DNA from: an uncultured Paraprevotella sp.
GTDB taxonomy: Bacteria; Bacteroidota; Bacteroidia; Bacteroidales; Bacteroidaceae
NCBI GenBank assembly: GCA_944321345.1
Contig: CALUKY010000006.1
Coordinates: 1-64,000 of the forward strand
DNA: 64,000 nt
Direction: 5' to 3'
A program made the translations under genes and the position numbers. The first letter of the stretch is position 1; every line of letters begins with the position of its first letter. The notes under the pieces are model-generated. The model saw nothing but the letters and a program-made list of their open reading frames with translations, did no database searches and was not told the origin of the DNA. Positions 41,223 through 49,341 of this stretch are shown piece by piece.

Positions 41223-41636
41223 TTATTTATGCGCTTCCATCCAACCTTGCAAAATGATTGTGGCACTGACTTCATCTACAAGCGCCTTATTTTGCCGTGC
41301 CTTTTTCTTCACTCCTCCGGCCAGAATCGCTTTCTGGGCCAATACCGAGGTAAACCGTTCGTCAAAATATTCCACCGGAATATCGGGTAATGCCTTCTGC
41401 AGTTTGGCGACAAACGGTTTTATATTCTGCATATTCTCGGAACACTCTCCGGTAACGGTTTTCGGCAAGCCGACAACGATCCGTTCCACCGGTTCCTTTT
41501 GAATGTAACTGAGTATAAAATCCATCAACTGGGCCGTCTGCACGGTAGTCAGTCCGTTGGCAATGATCTGCAACGGGTCCGTTACAGCCAGTCCGGTTCG
41601 TTTACGTCCGTAATCTATGGCTAAAACTCTTCCCAT
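41223..41636 (-). CDS. ruvX: putative pre-16S rRNA nuclease / Holliday junction resolvase YqgF
   Basis: 137 residues with an RNase H-like fold. The first acidic site is in LAIDYGRKRTGLAV (Asp near 6). RIVVGLPKTVTGE holds the strand and loop typical of YqgF, FDERFTSVLAQ the second acidic residue, and VDEVSATIILQGWM the third. It processes the 16S rRNA 5' end in E. coli; resolvase activity is disputed. It precedes def. Confidence 0.94.
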   Translation of the reverse strand: MGRVLAIDYGRKRTGLAVTDPLQIIANGLTTVQTAQLMDFILSYIQKEPVERIVVGLPKTVTGECSENMQNIKPFVAKLQKALPDIPVEYFDERFTSVLAQKAILAGGVKKKARQNKALVDEVSATIILQGWMEAHK

Positions 41637-41682
41637 ACCTTATTATATAAATGCCATGCGCAAGCTCAAACCATTCCTATCT

Positions 41683-41714
41683 ATAAAGGCCGACACAAAC
41701 TGCCGGCCTTTTCA
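41683..41714 (-). terminator. terminator of the SPOR lipoprotein gene
   Basis: AAAGGCCG (41685-41692) pairs with CGGCCTTT (41704-41711). It separates the SPOR gene from ruvX on the same strand. Confidence 0.7.
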
Positions 41715-41727
41715 GACATGGATTCTG

Positions 41728-42222
41728 TTATTTCTTATAAAGCAACCAAGCATCCGGATAAGTTGCTCTGAGCTTATCTCTGGACTGTACGGCAGAGTGC
41801 TTGTCTGCAAATGTAGTTGCTACTACACGATACATGCTATTACCTGAATTGAAGGCAATCTGTGCAGCATATCCGGCATTTTTCAAAGTTGCCTGCAATC
41901 TTTCAGCATTATCCTTATTGCCGAAGCTACCGCAAACTACGCTGTATGCGTTCAATCCGTTTCCAGATACTACAGTAACATTTTCCTGACGAACAGGAAC
42001 ATTGCTGACATCCACAGTAGTAGTGGTTGTTGTAGGCTGTGTCACTGGAGTTACCGGAGTAACTTCAACAGCGGTGTTCTGCTGTGCACTGTTGTCAATG
42101 GCAGCCTGCTGCTGTTGCTTTGCCTTTTCATACGCTTTCTTATAAGCACTCTCCTGGCTCTTACATGAAGTCATTGCAAAAGCAAGACTCAAGCCTACAC
42201 CTAACAATAATACTTTCTTCAT
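41728..42222 (-). CDS. SPOR-domain lipoprotein
   Basis: 164 residues from MKKVLLLGVG; 71 in-frame codons upstream belong to the promoter region and are rejected. It has a lipobox, FAMTSC (Cys near 19), then a Lys/Gln-rich helix, a Thr/Pro/Val-rich linker (VTPVTPVTQPTTTTTTV) and a C-terminal SPOR domain (NAYSVVCGSFGNKDNAERLQATLKNAGY to DAWLLYKK). SPOR domains bind denuded septal peptidoglycan, so a division-site envelope role is likely. Confidence 0.88.
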   Translation of the reverse strand: MKKVLLLGVGLSLAFAMTSCKSQESAYKKAYEKAKQQQQAAIDNSAQQNTAVEVTPVTPVTQPTTTTTTVDVSNVPVRQENVTVVSGNGLNAYSVVCGSFGNKDNAERLQATLKNAGYAAQIAFNSGNSMYRVVATTFADKHSAVQSRDKLRATYPDAWLLYKK

Positions 42223-42395
42223 CTTTCTATGTGATTTATTAAACTGTTTATTTGTCAAGAATCGGCCGTTCAGACACGGCACATCAAGTTTACGGACAAA
42301 AATACATATTATAATGATAGGAAGCACAAAAAACTTAGAAAAATTTGTTAAAACCTTTTTTTTCACGGAGCCACAAAAAAAAGATAGAAAAAAGT

Positions 42396-42425
42396 TTTGT
42401 TCCATGTATATTTTTCCTATCTTTG
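42396..42425 (+). promoter_or_regulatory. promoter of the YtxH trio
   Basis: TTTG (42396-42399), an 18-bp spacer, then TATCTTTG (42418-42425), 33 bp before the start. Confidence 0.6.
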
Positions 42426-42458
42426 CTATATCCAACTTAACTTAAACAAATAGGAATT

Positions 42459-42668
42459 ATGAAAGCATTGAATTTTTTGGCAGCATTTGTTGGCGGCGCA
42501 GCCGTAGGTGCAGCATTCGGTATTTTATTTGCTCCTGAAAGAGGTGAGGATACTCGTGAAAAGATCGCAGAAGCTCTTCGCAAAAGAGGTATCAGATTGA
42601 ACCGTAAGGAAATGGATACTCTCGTTGACGAGATTGCAGAAGAACTGAAGTCTGGCGATGAGGATTAA
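42459..42668 (+). CDS. YtxH-domain small membrane protein
   Basis: 69 residues. A single Gly/Ala-rich membrane helix (AAFVGGAAVGAAFGILFAPE) is followed by a charged tail, GEDTREKIAEAL, the YtxH layout (gas-vesicle/stress-type small proteins). It is first of three tightly spaced genes for small membrane-associated proteins. The exact role is unknown; relatives are often stress-induced. Confidence 0.85.
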   Translation: MKALNFLAAFVGGAAVGAAFGILFAPERGEDTREKIAEALRKRGIRLNRKEMDTLVDEIAEELKSGDED

Positions 42669-42679
42669 AAACGAAGCAC

Positions 42680-43078
42680 ATGTTTTCAGTAAACAAAAAT
42701 GTAGAAAGCATTCAAAAACTTCTTTTGGAGTTTAAGAATTACTACTTGCTCCAAAAGAAGTTTATCCGTTTGGACACCGCCGAAAAACTCACGGTAATCC
42801 TTTCGGCAATAGGAATTGCTTTGATCATTTTGGTACTTGTTGCGCTGATTTGCTTTTTCGGAACCATGGCACTGGCCTTTTATTTAGGCAATACGCTTAA
42901 CAACATTCCGCTAGGCTTTATTATCGTAGCAGGCATTATCGCTTTCGTACTGATCATATTCTATTGGAACAGAAAAAGATTTGTTGTAGAACCATTGGCC
43001 CGTTTTATCGGCCATTTGTTTGCGGCAGAACCCAAAAACACTGAGAATCATGGAACAGAATCCCAAAATGCTGAATAA
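42680..43078 (+). CDS. phage-holin-like (DUF1469) membrane protein
   Basis: 132 residues with two membrane helices (about 42-70 and 76-98) and a basic C-terminal tail. The layout fits the Phage_holin_3_6/DUF1469 family of non-phage envelope proteins. It lies 11 bp after the YtxH gene and overlaps the next start, so the three are translationally linked. No phage genes are near. Confidence 0.78.
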   Translation: MFSVNKNVESIQKLLLEFKNYYLLQKKFIRLDTAEKLTVILSAIGIALIILVLVALICFFGTMALAFYLGNTLNNIPLGFIIVAGIIAFVLIIFYWNRKRFVVEPLARFIGHLFAAEPKNTENHGTESQNAE

Positions 43079-43337
43079 CAGCAAAGTTTATACACTAGAT
43101 CTGATCCGTGAAGAGAAAAGACAGGTACGGAAGCAGATCCAGGAAAGCAGTGACCGCATCCGGAGCACTTATCAGAATATGGTAGCTCCTCCCAAACAGC
43201 CCGCCACCAAAATGGAATCGTTTATGAATGCCTTTGATCAAGGTATGGCCATATATGACGGGGTCATGATGGGAATGCGCATTGTAAGAACCATACGAAG
43301 CATATTCGGTTCTTCAAGAAAAAAGAAGAGATGGTAA
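43050..43337 (+). CDS. small basic protein, third member of the YtxH operon
   Basis: 95 residues from MEQNPKMLN, overlapping the previous gene by 29 bp. It is strongly basic and helical, with a C-terminal SIFGSSRKKKRW. Residues GMAIYDGVMMGMRIVRTIRSIFG may form an amphipathic or short membrane helix. I recognise no named family. Its 3' end lies in the stem of the terminator that follows. Confidence 0.75.
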   Translation: MEQNPKMLNNSKVYTLDLIREEKRQVRKQIQESSDRIRSTYQNMVAPPKQPATKMESFMNAFDQGMAIYDGVMMGMRIVRTIRSIFGSSRKKKRW

Positions 43338-43371
43338 ATGAATTTTCATCGCCATCTCTTCTTTTTTACTT
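43318..43371. terminator. bidirectional terminator sharing the end of the small basic gene
   Basis: GAAGAGATGG (about 43326-43335) pairs with CCATCTCTTC (43354-43363), extended by A/T runs on both sides. The 5' arm lies inside the coding end of the 95-residue gene. It also terminates the amidase gene coming from the right. Confidence 0.85.
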
Positions 43372-44750
43372 TATTGTTTCTTGCCGGCTTTTTTCACCGC
43401 CTCGGCAACCTTCAGTTCCACATCACCATCATAAGCCACAACATAAGCTCCCGGAAAATCATCGGCCAGACTCTTCAGTTTCTGACGTACAGCCGCATAA
43501 TCGGCACACTCAAAATACAGGCATTTATAAAAATCTCCCTTTTTCACATAACGCACCGGCCAAAGCCCCTTCAAACGCTTGTCCTTTTTCGGCAATTCCT
43601 CACGCACCGCCATCAGCTGAACATAAAAACGTATTCCATTTTCCACAGCTTTCATTTCTCCGGACTTTTGCCCGGATTCCTTTTTCGTTACCTTCGTATC
43701 TGATTGCCTGGATTCATTTTTCTCCGTCTTTTTATTACGCTCTTCCAGCCTGCTACGTTTCTTGTCTACAGATTTCTCCTCGGCAGTTTTAGTCACGTTA
43801 CCTTCCTGTCGTTCTTTTTCTTTTGGCTTATCAGTCTTTCCGCTCAGCGCCAACTGATGCGTCACCTCGTCGTATATCCCCATGGACGGATCCAGTTTCA
43901 TCGGTACATTTTCTGTTTTTTGCGCATTGAGAGATATTTTCAATTCTGCCAACCGTTCTTTTGCCTTTCCGGCCTGTTGCACATTTCTATATGCCAGAAT
44001 AGCATTAAAAATAGAAGCAGAAACCTCTTCCACTCCTTTTTGCGATGTCAGATAGCTCTCTTCATCCCAGGTAGAAATAAAGCCCACCTCTGTCAGGATG
44101 GCCGGCATCATCGTATTCATCAACACATAAAAACGCGCCTGTTGTACTCCCCGGTTTACACGCGCACCAGCCTTGATATATTCTTCCTGCACCAGGCGCG
44201 CCATCAGCTCACTATTGTCCATATTCCGCACACGGGCAGATTCCAACAGTAAGGTATTCTTGTATTTTTCCTCATAATCCTTCTCGTACTTATGGGCAGA
44301 GCTGTTCTCTTTTTCTGCTACCTGTCCGGCAGTATGGCACACGGCATCACCTACAAAATAGGTTTCCGTCCCTCGGGCTATCTTATTATTTTCAGAAGAA
44401 TTTGTATGAATTGAAACAAACAGGTCGGCTTCGCGTTCATTGGCAATCTGAGCCCGCTCGTCCAAAGTCAGATAAACATCCGACTGCCGGGTCAGCACTA
44501 CCGTAATGTCGGGATAAGCCCGCAAACGGCGCACCAGATCCAATGCTATATTCAGATTTATATCTTTCTCCAGAGCATATTCGCCTTGTGCTCCGATATC
44601 ATGTCCTCCATGCCCTGCATCGACCACCAGTACAAAATCATCTTTTGAAATGTCGGCATTTTCTGCAAAGCCTGACCATGAAAACAGACAACAAGCCAAC
44701 ATACATTTTGTCCTCAACCTGAGGAGCATCATCTTTCCTTTAAAAAACAT
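43371..44750 (-). CDS. N-acetylmuramoyl-L-alanine amidase (AmiC-type) with C-terminal SPOR-like domain
   Basis: 459 residues. A signal peptide (about 1-30) is followed by an Amidase_3 zinc domain (about 38-258: VVDAGHGGHDIGAQG with a zinc His, SIHTNSSEN with the second, and LTEVGFIST with the catalytic Glu). A long charged linker rich in Lys and Glu (about 270-370) leads to FYVQLMAVREELP...GAYVVAYDGD, which looks like a diverged SPOR domain. It cleaves the stem peptide from peptidoglycan at division. The start may be MMLLRLRTK, 6 codons downstream. Confidence 0.9.
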   Translation of the reverse strand: MFFKGKMMLLRLRTKCMLACCLFSWSGFAENADISKDDFVLVVDAGHGGHDIGAQGEYALEKDINLNIALDLVRRLRAYPDITVVLTRQSDVYLTLDERAQIANEREADLFVSIHTNSSENNKIARGTETYFVGDAVCHTAGQVAEKENSSAHKYEKDYEEKYKNTLLLESARVRNMDNSELMARLVQEEYIKAGARVNRGVQQARFYVLMNTMMPAILTEVGFISTWDEESYLTSQKGVEEVSASIFNAILAYRNVQQAGKAKERLAELKISLNAQKTENVPMKLDPSMGIYDEVTHQLALSGKTDKPKEKERQEGNVTKTAEEKSVDKKRSRLEERNKKTEKNESRQSDTKVTKKESGQKSGEMKAVENGIRFYVQLMAVREELPKKDKRLKGLWPVRYVKKGDFYKCLYFECADYAAVRQKLKSLADDFPGAYVVAYDGDVELKVAEAVKKAGKKQ

Positions 44751-44847
44751 CCTAATTTTATTTTACCGGCAAAGGTACAAATTTTCAAAAAAAACATATA
44801 CCTTTACTCTCGAAATAAAGAATAAACACGAATTAATTAGAAAAGAT

Positions 44848-45048
44848 ATGAGCGACGGAAATTTCAATCGTAACCTACTCCCTTATACTCCTTATCAGAG
44901 CGGGCTGAAAGCCGGAAAATCCATGGCGCGCATGAAAGCATTGGAAGCATTCCAAACTTACCTTCAGGACCAGGGAATATTAGATGCAGAAAATATCGAG
45001 AAAGAATGTACTGTATTTAAAAGGTTACTCGAAAAAACCATCATTTAA
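44848..45048 (+). CDS. small conserved hypothetical protein
   Basis: 66 residues from MSDGNFNRNLLPYTPYQSGLKAG; longer in-frame starts lie inside the divergent amidase gene. It is soluble and mostly helical, with a C-terminal QTYLQDQGILDAENIEKE. I recognise no family, but its regular codon use and isolated promoter region suggest a real gene. Confidence 0.7.
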   Translation: MSDGNFNRNLLPYTPYQSGLKAGKSMARMKALEAFQTYLQDQGILDAENIEKECTVFKRLLEKTII

Positions 45049-45109
45049 TAAATTCGAAGCCGAAATCATGCAAAAAATACGTTCCGACCTTAAAAAGGCA
45101 CGCTAAAAG

Positions 45110-45141
45110 TTTGCATAATCAAAAAAAAAGTCGTACCTTTG
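45110..45141 (+). promoter_or_regulatory. promoter of tRNA-Ser copy 2
   Basis: TTTG (45110-45113), a 20-bp spacer, then TACCTTTG (45134-45141). From about 45126 onward the sequence matches copy 1. Confidence 0.8.
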
Positions 45142-45265
45142 CATCGCTTTCGAAAACAAAGCCTTCTTAAAGAAGTTTGGAAAGGTGGTAGAGTGGTCGA
45201 TTACAGCGGTCTTGAAAACCGCCGTGCTGAGAGGCACCGGGGGTTCGAATCCCTCCCTTTCCGCG
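45123..45265 (+). repeat. right copy of a ~140-bp inverted repeat (partner at 1763-1901)
   Basis: The promoter -7 element, leader and tRNA-Ser of the two copies match base for base except one indel, in opposite orientation, 43.2 kb apart. Both copies are full functional genes. Confidence 0.9.
45179..45263 (+). tRNA. tRNA-Ser (anticodon UGA), copy 2
   Basis: 85 nt, identical to copy 1 on the minus strand at 1765-1849. The anticodon TGA is at 45213-45215 in the loop of stem GCGGT/ACCGC. It has a long variable arm and no encoded CCA. The leader differs from copy 1 by one extra C in the CCTTCTTAAAG segment. Confidence 0.97.
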
Positions 45266-45275
45266 GAAAGAACAA

Positions 45276-45306
45276 AAAGGTGATCATTTTTGATCACCTT
45301 TTTTAT
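45276..45306 (+). terminator. terminator of tRNA-Ser copy 2
   Basis: AAGGTGATCA pairs with TGATCACCTT over a TTTT loop, followed by TTTTTAT. Its sequence is unrelated to the terminator of copy 1, so homology stops at the tRNA 3' end. Confidence 0.88.
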
Positions 45307-45422
45307 TTATCCCCCCATAAGCTCTTCTATATTGTAACCCAACGGAAACAGTCCGCTGAAGGAAATGATTTGCCATTAGAGCCTTTGGACTATTATTTGC
45401 ACGCTTTTCACAAACGTCACAA

Positions 45423-45532
45423 CAAGGGTTCTTGTCCTCTGCCCAAAGGACTGGAGTACTTCCCTGAAAGGACTGGAGTCCTCTGCCCGAAGGACAAGAG
45501 TACTCCGCCCAAAGGATTGGATGGTCCTGACC
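45423..45532. repeat. five degenerate palindromic units with an exact 22-bp period (array 2)
   Basis: Units start at 45423, 45445, 45467, 45489 and 45511. The consensus is close to AAAGGACTGGAGTCCTCT plus GCCC, with AGGACT/AGTCCT arms about a 2-nt centre. The architecture is that of array 1 (AAG, 5-nt arm, 2-nt centre, arm, CT-rich) with another core. No coding frame can span it. It lies 160 bp beyond tRNA-Ser copy 2. The remaining bases of the 45304-45626 gap show nothing else. Confidence 0.75.
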
Positions 45533-45626
45533 CTAAGATTCCAGAGTAAAAGAATATATCCGTTAATCCTTTGCCTTACACCTATTTACCTTCTCGATAT
45601 CCTGACAGGTTCTTTCTGTTACAACA

Positions 45627-46523
45627 TCATCGTTTGGTCACAGTTATCATAAAAGTAACAGCCACAACCGCAATAGAAATTCCAACAAGGATATTCGTTG
45701 TCAACGGCTCATCAAACATCAAAGTGCCAACGACAATAGCAGTTATGGGTTCAAACACCCCTAGCACAGACGCCTTGGTGGCTCCGATATTCCGAGTGGC
45801 AATCGCAAGTGTAGCTGTTGAAACGATAGTAGGCAACAACGCAAGCCCCACAAGATTAATCCAGTCTGAGCTCTCCACAATCCCTGCAGTTATCGCTGTG
45901 TCCGAACAAACAATCTTTCCTAAAAAGATGACAGCTCCTACCATAAGCGCATAAAAGGTCAACACTGAATTAGAAAGGCCGGCTATCGCCTTGCTGCGGT
46001 TAATGATAACAATAAAAAGAGCATAAACCAGAGCCGAAGCGAGCGAAAGGACTACTCCTATCGGATTGACAGTCTGACTGCCACTTCCTTGAGTCATAAC
46101 AAGCACTCCGCCAAAAGTTGCAGCAATGGCAAGCCACACCGGCCATGAGGGAACCACCTTCAGGAACACCATGATGATGGCCACAAGAACGGGATATAAG
46201 AAAATGAGTGTCGTGGCCAATCCGGAAGCGATGTAGTCGTAAGAAGCAAAAAGAAAAATACTGCTCGAGGTATATAACAGTCCGAGAAGGAATAAGATGC
46301 CGGCCTGCTTACGGGAAACGTGGAAACTCTGCTTACGGAACACCAGGAACACACCCAACATCAATACGGCAAAAGCATAACGGAAAAATAAAATAGATTC
46401 TGTAGCCGCACCGTTTTTCATCAAGGGAACAGCAAACAGAGGATTCAACCCATAGGTTATACCGGTAATGATTCCCGCCGGATAACCGATCATCGCATTT
46501 TTACTCAGTTTTTTCATATTCAT
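45627..46523 (-). CDS. EamA/DMT family transporter
   Basis: A 298-residue inner-membrane protein with about ten helices in two EamA repeats (about 10-145 and 160-295). GITYGLNPLFAVPLMKNG and ATTLIFLYPVLVAIIMVFLK in the first and ASVLGVFEPITAIVVGTLMFDEPLT in the second are typical of RhaT/YdcZ-like drug/metabolite exporters. The substrate is unknown. A start two codons later (MKKLSKNAM) is possible. Confidence 0.88.
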   Translation of the reverse strand: MNMKKLSKNAMIGYPAGIITGITYGLNPLFAVPLMKNGAATESILFFRYAFAVLMLGVFLVFRKQSFHVSRKQAGILFLLGLLYTSSSIFLFASYDYIASGLATTLIFLYPVLVAIIMVFLKVVPSWPVWLAIAATFGGVLVMTQGSGSQTVNPIGVVLSLASALVYALFIVIINRSKAIAGLSNSVLTFYALMVGAVIFLGKIVCSDTAITAGIVESSDWINLVGLALLPTIVSTATLAIATRNIGATKASVLGVFEPITAIVVGTLMFDEPLTTNILVGISIAVVAVTFMITVTKR

Positions 46524-46607
46524 AAATCAGATTTCTTTTTCGGGACGCAAAATTAATCATTAAAGATGAAAAGCAAGATGTCCGGACAAACATTATCCGT
46601 TTTTCAC

Positions 46608-46668
46608 TAAAAATATCAGCCATTCGGAAAGTGGAGCGTGTATCTCCATTTCCCGAATGGCTGACATT
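46608..46668 (-). terminator. hairpin between the two membrane protein genes
   Basis: CAGCCATTCGGAAAGTGGAG (46617-46636) pairs with CTCCATTTCCCGAATGGCTG (46644-46663), with one mismatch. On the minus strand it ends in ATATTTTTAG. It fits a terminator for the DUF6198 gene. Confidence 0.65.
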
Positions 46669-46767
46669 TCTCAAAATCAAAAAACACTTCGGATCGCACT
46701 CAACTTATATGCCGCATATGCCTACGGCATTTTTCTTGTCAGGCAATCCAGAAGTGCTTCCGGAATC

Positions 46768-47502
46768 TTATTTTCTATAGATATATTTTGCCAATCCATA
46801 AAGGTATCTCCGGAATCCCGGACGATACTTGAGCAAACGGTCAAACCAGCCCAAATGATGCCCGATAATACGTACGGCAAAACCCACATAATACATGGCA
46901 AACAGTGTTCCTATTCCTATAATGTGCCACTGCCACTCTCCAAAGAAAGCATAGCAGGCTATGATTCCCAACAGAACCAGCGAAGTGTCTACCGCAATCT
47001 TGACTCTAGGGAAGTCCATCCCCAACACACGGCTTACAGCCACCGGAAAACCTTCTCCCGGCATCGTGACACTACCGCATCGCACCTCCAAGGCAACTCC
47101 GGCGGCCAAAACAGTACATCCAACCAACTGAGCCACTATCTTTTCCCAAAAAGCAACCGGTTCCAGCCAGGAAGTCAGATACATATTAAAGTCCAACAAC
47201 ATACCGAAAACAAAACCAACCAGCAACTGAAACAACTGAACCGGATCAAATTTACGACGAAGCACTCCTATCTGACCGAAAACCAGCACTCCATTCATGA
47301 TATACGTATATTCGCCGATGGTCAACGCCGGCACCATTCCGTCGGCCCCAGCTTCCTGAAATACATAAGGCAACACACTGATCACGCTTGATCCTAACAT
47401 GCTCTTCACGCACAGAGCCACTCCTAAAGTCATAATAAACAACGAAACAAGCAGAAGCAAATGCTGCCATACAAATGATACAATTTTTTCTTTTTTTGTC
47501 AT
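46768..47502 (-). CDS. YitT/YczE-like membrane protein (DUF6198 type)
   Basis: 244 residues from MTKKEKIVSFV (the upstream ATG at 47535 adds 11 residues in the leader). It is an integral membrane protein with five or six helices. VSLFIMTLGVALCVKSMLGSSVISVLPYVF and GSVTMPGEGFPVAVSRVLG match the YczE/YyaS/YitT-type family. The function is unknown. It is transcribed in the same direction as the EamA gene but separated by a hairpin, so probably independently. Confidence 0.8.
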   Translation of the reverse strand: MTKKEKIVSFVWQHLLLLVSLFIMTLGVALCVKSMLGSSVISVLPYVFQEAGADGMVPALTIGEYTYIMNGVLVFGQIGVLRRKFDPVQLFQLLVGFVFGMLLDFNMYLTSWLEPVAFWEKIVAQLVGCTVLAAGVALEVRCGSVTMPGEGFPVAVSRVLGMDFPRVKIAVDTSLVLLGIIACYAFFGEWQWHIIGIGTLFAMYYVGFAVRIIGHHLGWFDRLLKYRPGFRRYLYGLAKYIYRK

Positions 47503-47835
47503 TTTATTTTGTTTTAATACAATACAGTCAAGCATAAAATCTACAGGTCTGCATACAAGATAAAGTTTCCTTTGAAAAGTGCGGTTTCGAAACTAGCCTG
47601 CAGTTTTTTTATAAGAATTTGCTTTCAAAATTAAGCAAAAAAATGGGAATTTTCGTTTTTTTAGAGAAAAATAAGAATCTGATTATAATATAATTGAAAA
47701 AATCAACCAATTGTTGACGACCTTCGATTCGAATCACAAACAAAAGATCGCAAGAAAACTTCCGGACCAACTTATAAAACAGAAATCCAGACGAGCAAAG
47801 AAAAACAATATGTCAAGATATGCCCAAAGCAATAT
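47503..47835. other. non-coding stretch
   Basis: AT-rich upstream region of the DUF6198 gene and the end of a decayed gene. I see no supported ORF, repeat or RNA. Confidence 0.5.
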
Positions 47836-48196
47836 CTAAGGCAAACAGATTATTTTACCATCATAAAGATACAAACCAGCCGGAAGCTTACGGGTAGCCT
47901 CGTATTTGGTGACAGAGCGTAGCAACAAGAATCCACTTACAGAATATACATCTGATTGCACCTAGGAAAGAAACACATCATCAATATCTGTTGTTTCCTA
48001 TTTAAAAGCTTCGATATAATTGGAATATAAATTAATACTGGGTAGTACGGTCAATTTCATTAATCAAGACTTGCCCTTTTGTGTATGCTTCATTAAAAAG
48101 CGTATCTCCACGAGTTACAGTTGCTGAAACCTGAGAAACAGATCCTGTTATCAGCAAAAAGAATAACAGACCGGCCAAGATAAATCGCTTCTTCAT
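47836..48196 (-). pseudogene. remnant of a secreted protein gene with T9SS-like sorting tail
   Basis: Two pieces on the minus strand. The 5' piece (48196-48032) encodes MKKRFILAGLLFFLLITGSVSQ..., a good signal peptide, for 54 codons before a stop. The 3' piece (47994-47836) reads TTDIDDVFLS, an in-frame TAG, then DVYSVSGFLLLRSV...LPAGLYLYDGK and a stop, a classic sorting-tail pattern. The middle has been deleted and the frame is broken. The 54-codon ORF could survive as a small exported peptide, but decay is more likely. Confidence 0.7.
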
Positions 48197-48288
48197 AAAA
48201 TATAAGATTTTATTAAAACAAAATGTGCGGCCAAAATAAGCATTTTCATGGAAATCTCACTATTTTTGAAAAAAACAAGGAAAAATGG

Positions 48289-48316
48289 TGCAACATATTT
48301 CGGATTTCCGCGTCTT
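48289..48316 (+). promoter_or_regulatory. candidate ECF-type promoter of the DUF4252-sigma operon
   Basis: TGCAACA (48289-48295) and CGTCTT (48311-48316) are spaced like -35 and -10 elements (about 16 bp). From memory, this pair resembles promoters seen before Bacteroidota ECF sigma operons. It differs clearly from the TAnnTTTG housekeeping type used elsewhere here, which suggests autoregulation by the operon's own sigma factor. Confidence 0.5.
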
Positions 48317-48339
48317 TCACATAAAAACGGATCCGAAAT
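48297..48339. promoter_or_regulatory. inverted repeat over the candidate ECF promoter
   Basis: ATTTCGGATTTCCG (48297-48310) faces CGGATCCGAAAT (48328-48339), matching except for two extra T. It spans the putative -10 and start site. It could be an operator or a 5' hairpin of the mRNA. Confidence 0.45.
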
Positions 48340-48374
48340 TTCAAACTTATGTTTCACTTTTAATACCAGTATTT

Positions 48375-48860
48375 ATGAAAAAATATGCGCCGATCTGCCT
48401 GCTTTTTCTCGCCCAAAGCACTTTTGCGGGTAGTATAAAAGATATATTCAAGGAATTCAAGAAAACCGAAAACGCAGAGTTTGTCCATATTCCCAACATT
48501 GTCATGCGCAGAGCAGCAATCTCCTCCGAAGACGATGAATTCATGCGGCATATTAAAGAGGTCAGAATCCTTACTTTGGACAATTGCAATGAAGAAAAGA
48601 TTGCGAGATTTCTGCAAAAGACCAAGGAACTGGAGCAGCAGGGCTATGATCCGTATGTTAAAACCAAAGAAGACGATGAGAACATGTCTGTCCTGATTAA
48701 GGAAAAAAGAAATACAATCCGGGAGGTAGTTCTGGTAATGATCGACGGTCAGGATCTTTGTCTGATTCAGGTAGAAGGAAAGTTCAAAATGGAAGATATC
48801 TCCGGACTCAGTGTTAAAGTAACGCCGTTAGGACATGGAGACAAACGAGTTCAAGAATAA
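48375..48860 (+). CDS. DUF4252 exported protein A
   Basis: 161 residues from MKKYAPICLLF; an upstream ATG at 48285 would place 30 odd residues before the signal peptide. The signal peptide ends TFAGS. The mature part has FVHIPNIVMRRAA, VRILTLDNCNEEKIARF and EVVLVMIDGQDLCLIQVEGKF, the DUF4252 pattern. It is the first gene of a four-gene ECF sigma operon and overlaps the sigma gene by 26 bp. DUF4252 function is unknown; an envelope sensor or effector of the sigma pathway is an inference. Confidence 0.82.
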   Translation: MKKYAPICLLFLAQSTFAGSIKDIFKEFKKTENAEFVHIPNIVMRRAAISSEDDEFMRHIKEVRILTLDNCNEEKIARFLQKTKELEQQGYDPYVKTKEDDENMSVLIKEKRNTIREVVLVMIDGQDLCLIQVEGKFKMEDISGLSVKVTPLGHGDKRVQE

Positions 48861-49341
48861 ATTTCTACCCCATCATGCCATGATGTACCGAACGGCTTAT
48901 GCCTTTCTTCGCAACAGTCAGGAAGCGGAAGATATTCTTCAGGAGGCTTTTTTGAAACTGTGGCTCAAACGAGAGGAGCTGGATGCCATCGACAATACGG
49001 AAGCTTACTGCATCACTCTGGTGCGCCACCTGTGTCTGGACCTGATCCGGAACCGGAACAACCATCCTCACGAGGGCATAGAGGAATGTCACGCCATACA
49101 GCATTCCGCCAACCTGCAGAAAGAACTGGAACAGCATACCGAAGCGGAAACCGTGCGGACACTCATCAACCAATTGCCCGACACGCAACGGAAAGTGATC
49201 TGGCTTCGCGACATCAATGAATGTTCCTTTGAGGAAATCTCCCGGGTCACCGGACTGAACCCCATAAACATAAGGGCCACTCTGTCAAAAGCCAGAAAGA
49301 AAATACGTGAACAATTTAACCGATGGATCAAGGAAATATGA
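48835..49341 (+). CDS. ECF-family RNA polymerase sigma factor
   Basis: 168 residues with sigma region 2 (YRTAYAFLRNSQEAEDILQEAFLKLWLKR, about 18-46) and region 4 (LPDTQRKVIWLRDINECSFEEISRVTGLNPINIRATLSKARKKI, about 117-160). The start METNEFKNK overlaps the DUF4252 gene. The stop overlaps the next start (ATGA), so sigma and the membrane protein after it are translationally coupled, as usual for a sigma/anti-sigma pair. Confidence 0.92.
   Translation: METNEFKNKFLPHHAMMYRTAYAFLRNSQEAEDILQEAFLKLWLKREELDAIDNTEAYCITLVRHLCLDLIRNRNNHPHEGIEECHAIQHSANLQKELEQHTEAETVRTLINQLPDTQRKVIWLRDINECSFEEISRVTGLNPINIRATLSKARKKIREQFNRWIKEI

Noticed and set aside
42680..43078. Prophage remnant (holin-like gene)
   Set aside because: The family is widespread in non-phage envelope operons, and no other phage gene is present.
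45423..45532. Coding tandem repeat within a plus-strand open frame at 45139-45549
   Set aside because: The 22-bp period is not a multiple of three, and the frame runs through the tRNA-Ser gene and its terminator.
46657..47391. 244-codon plus-strand frame
   Set aside because: Antisense to the YitT/YczE-like membrane protein gene, whose helices are clear.
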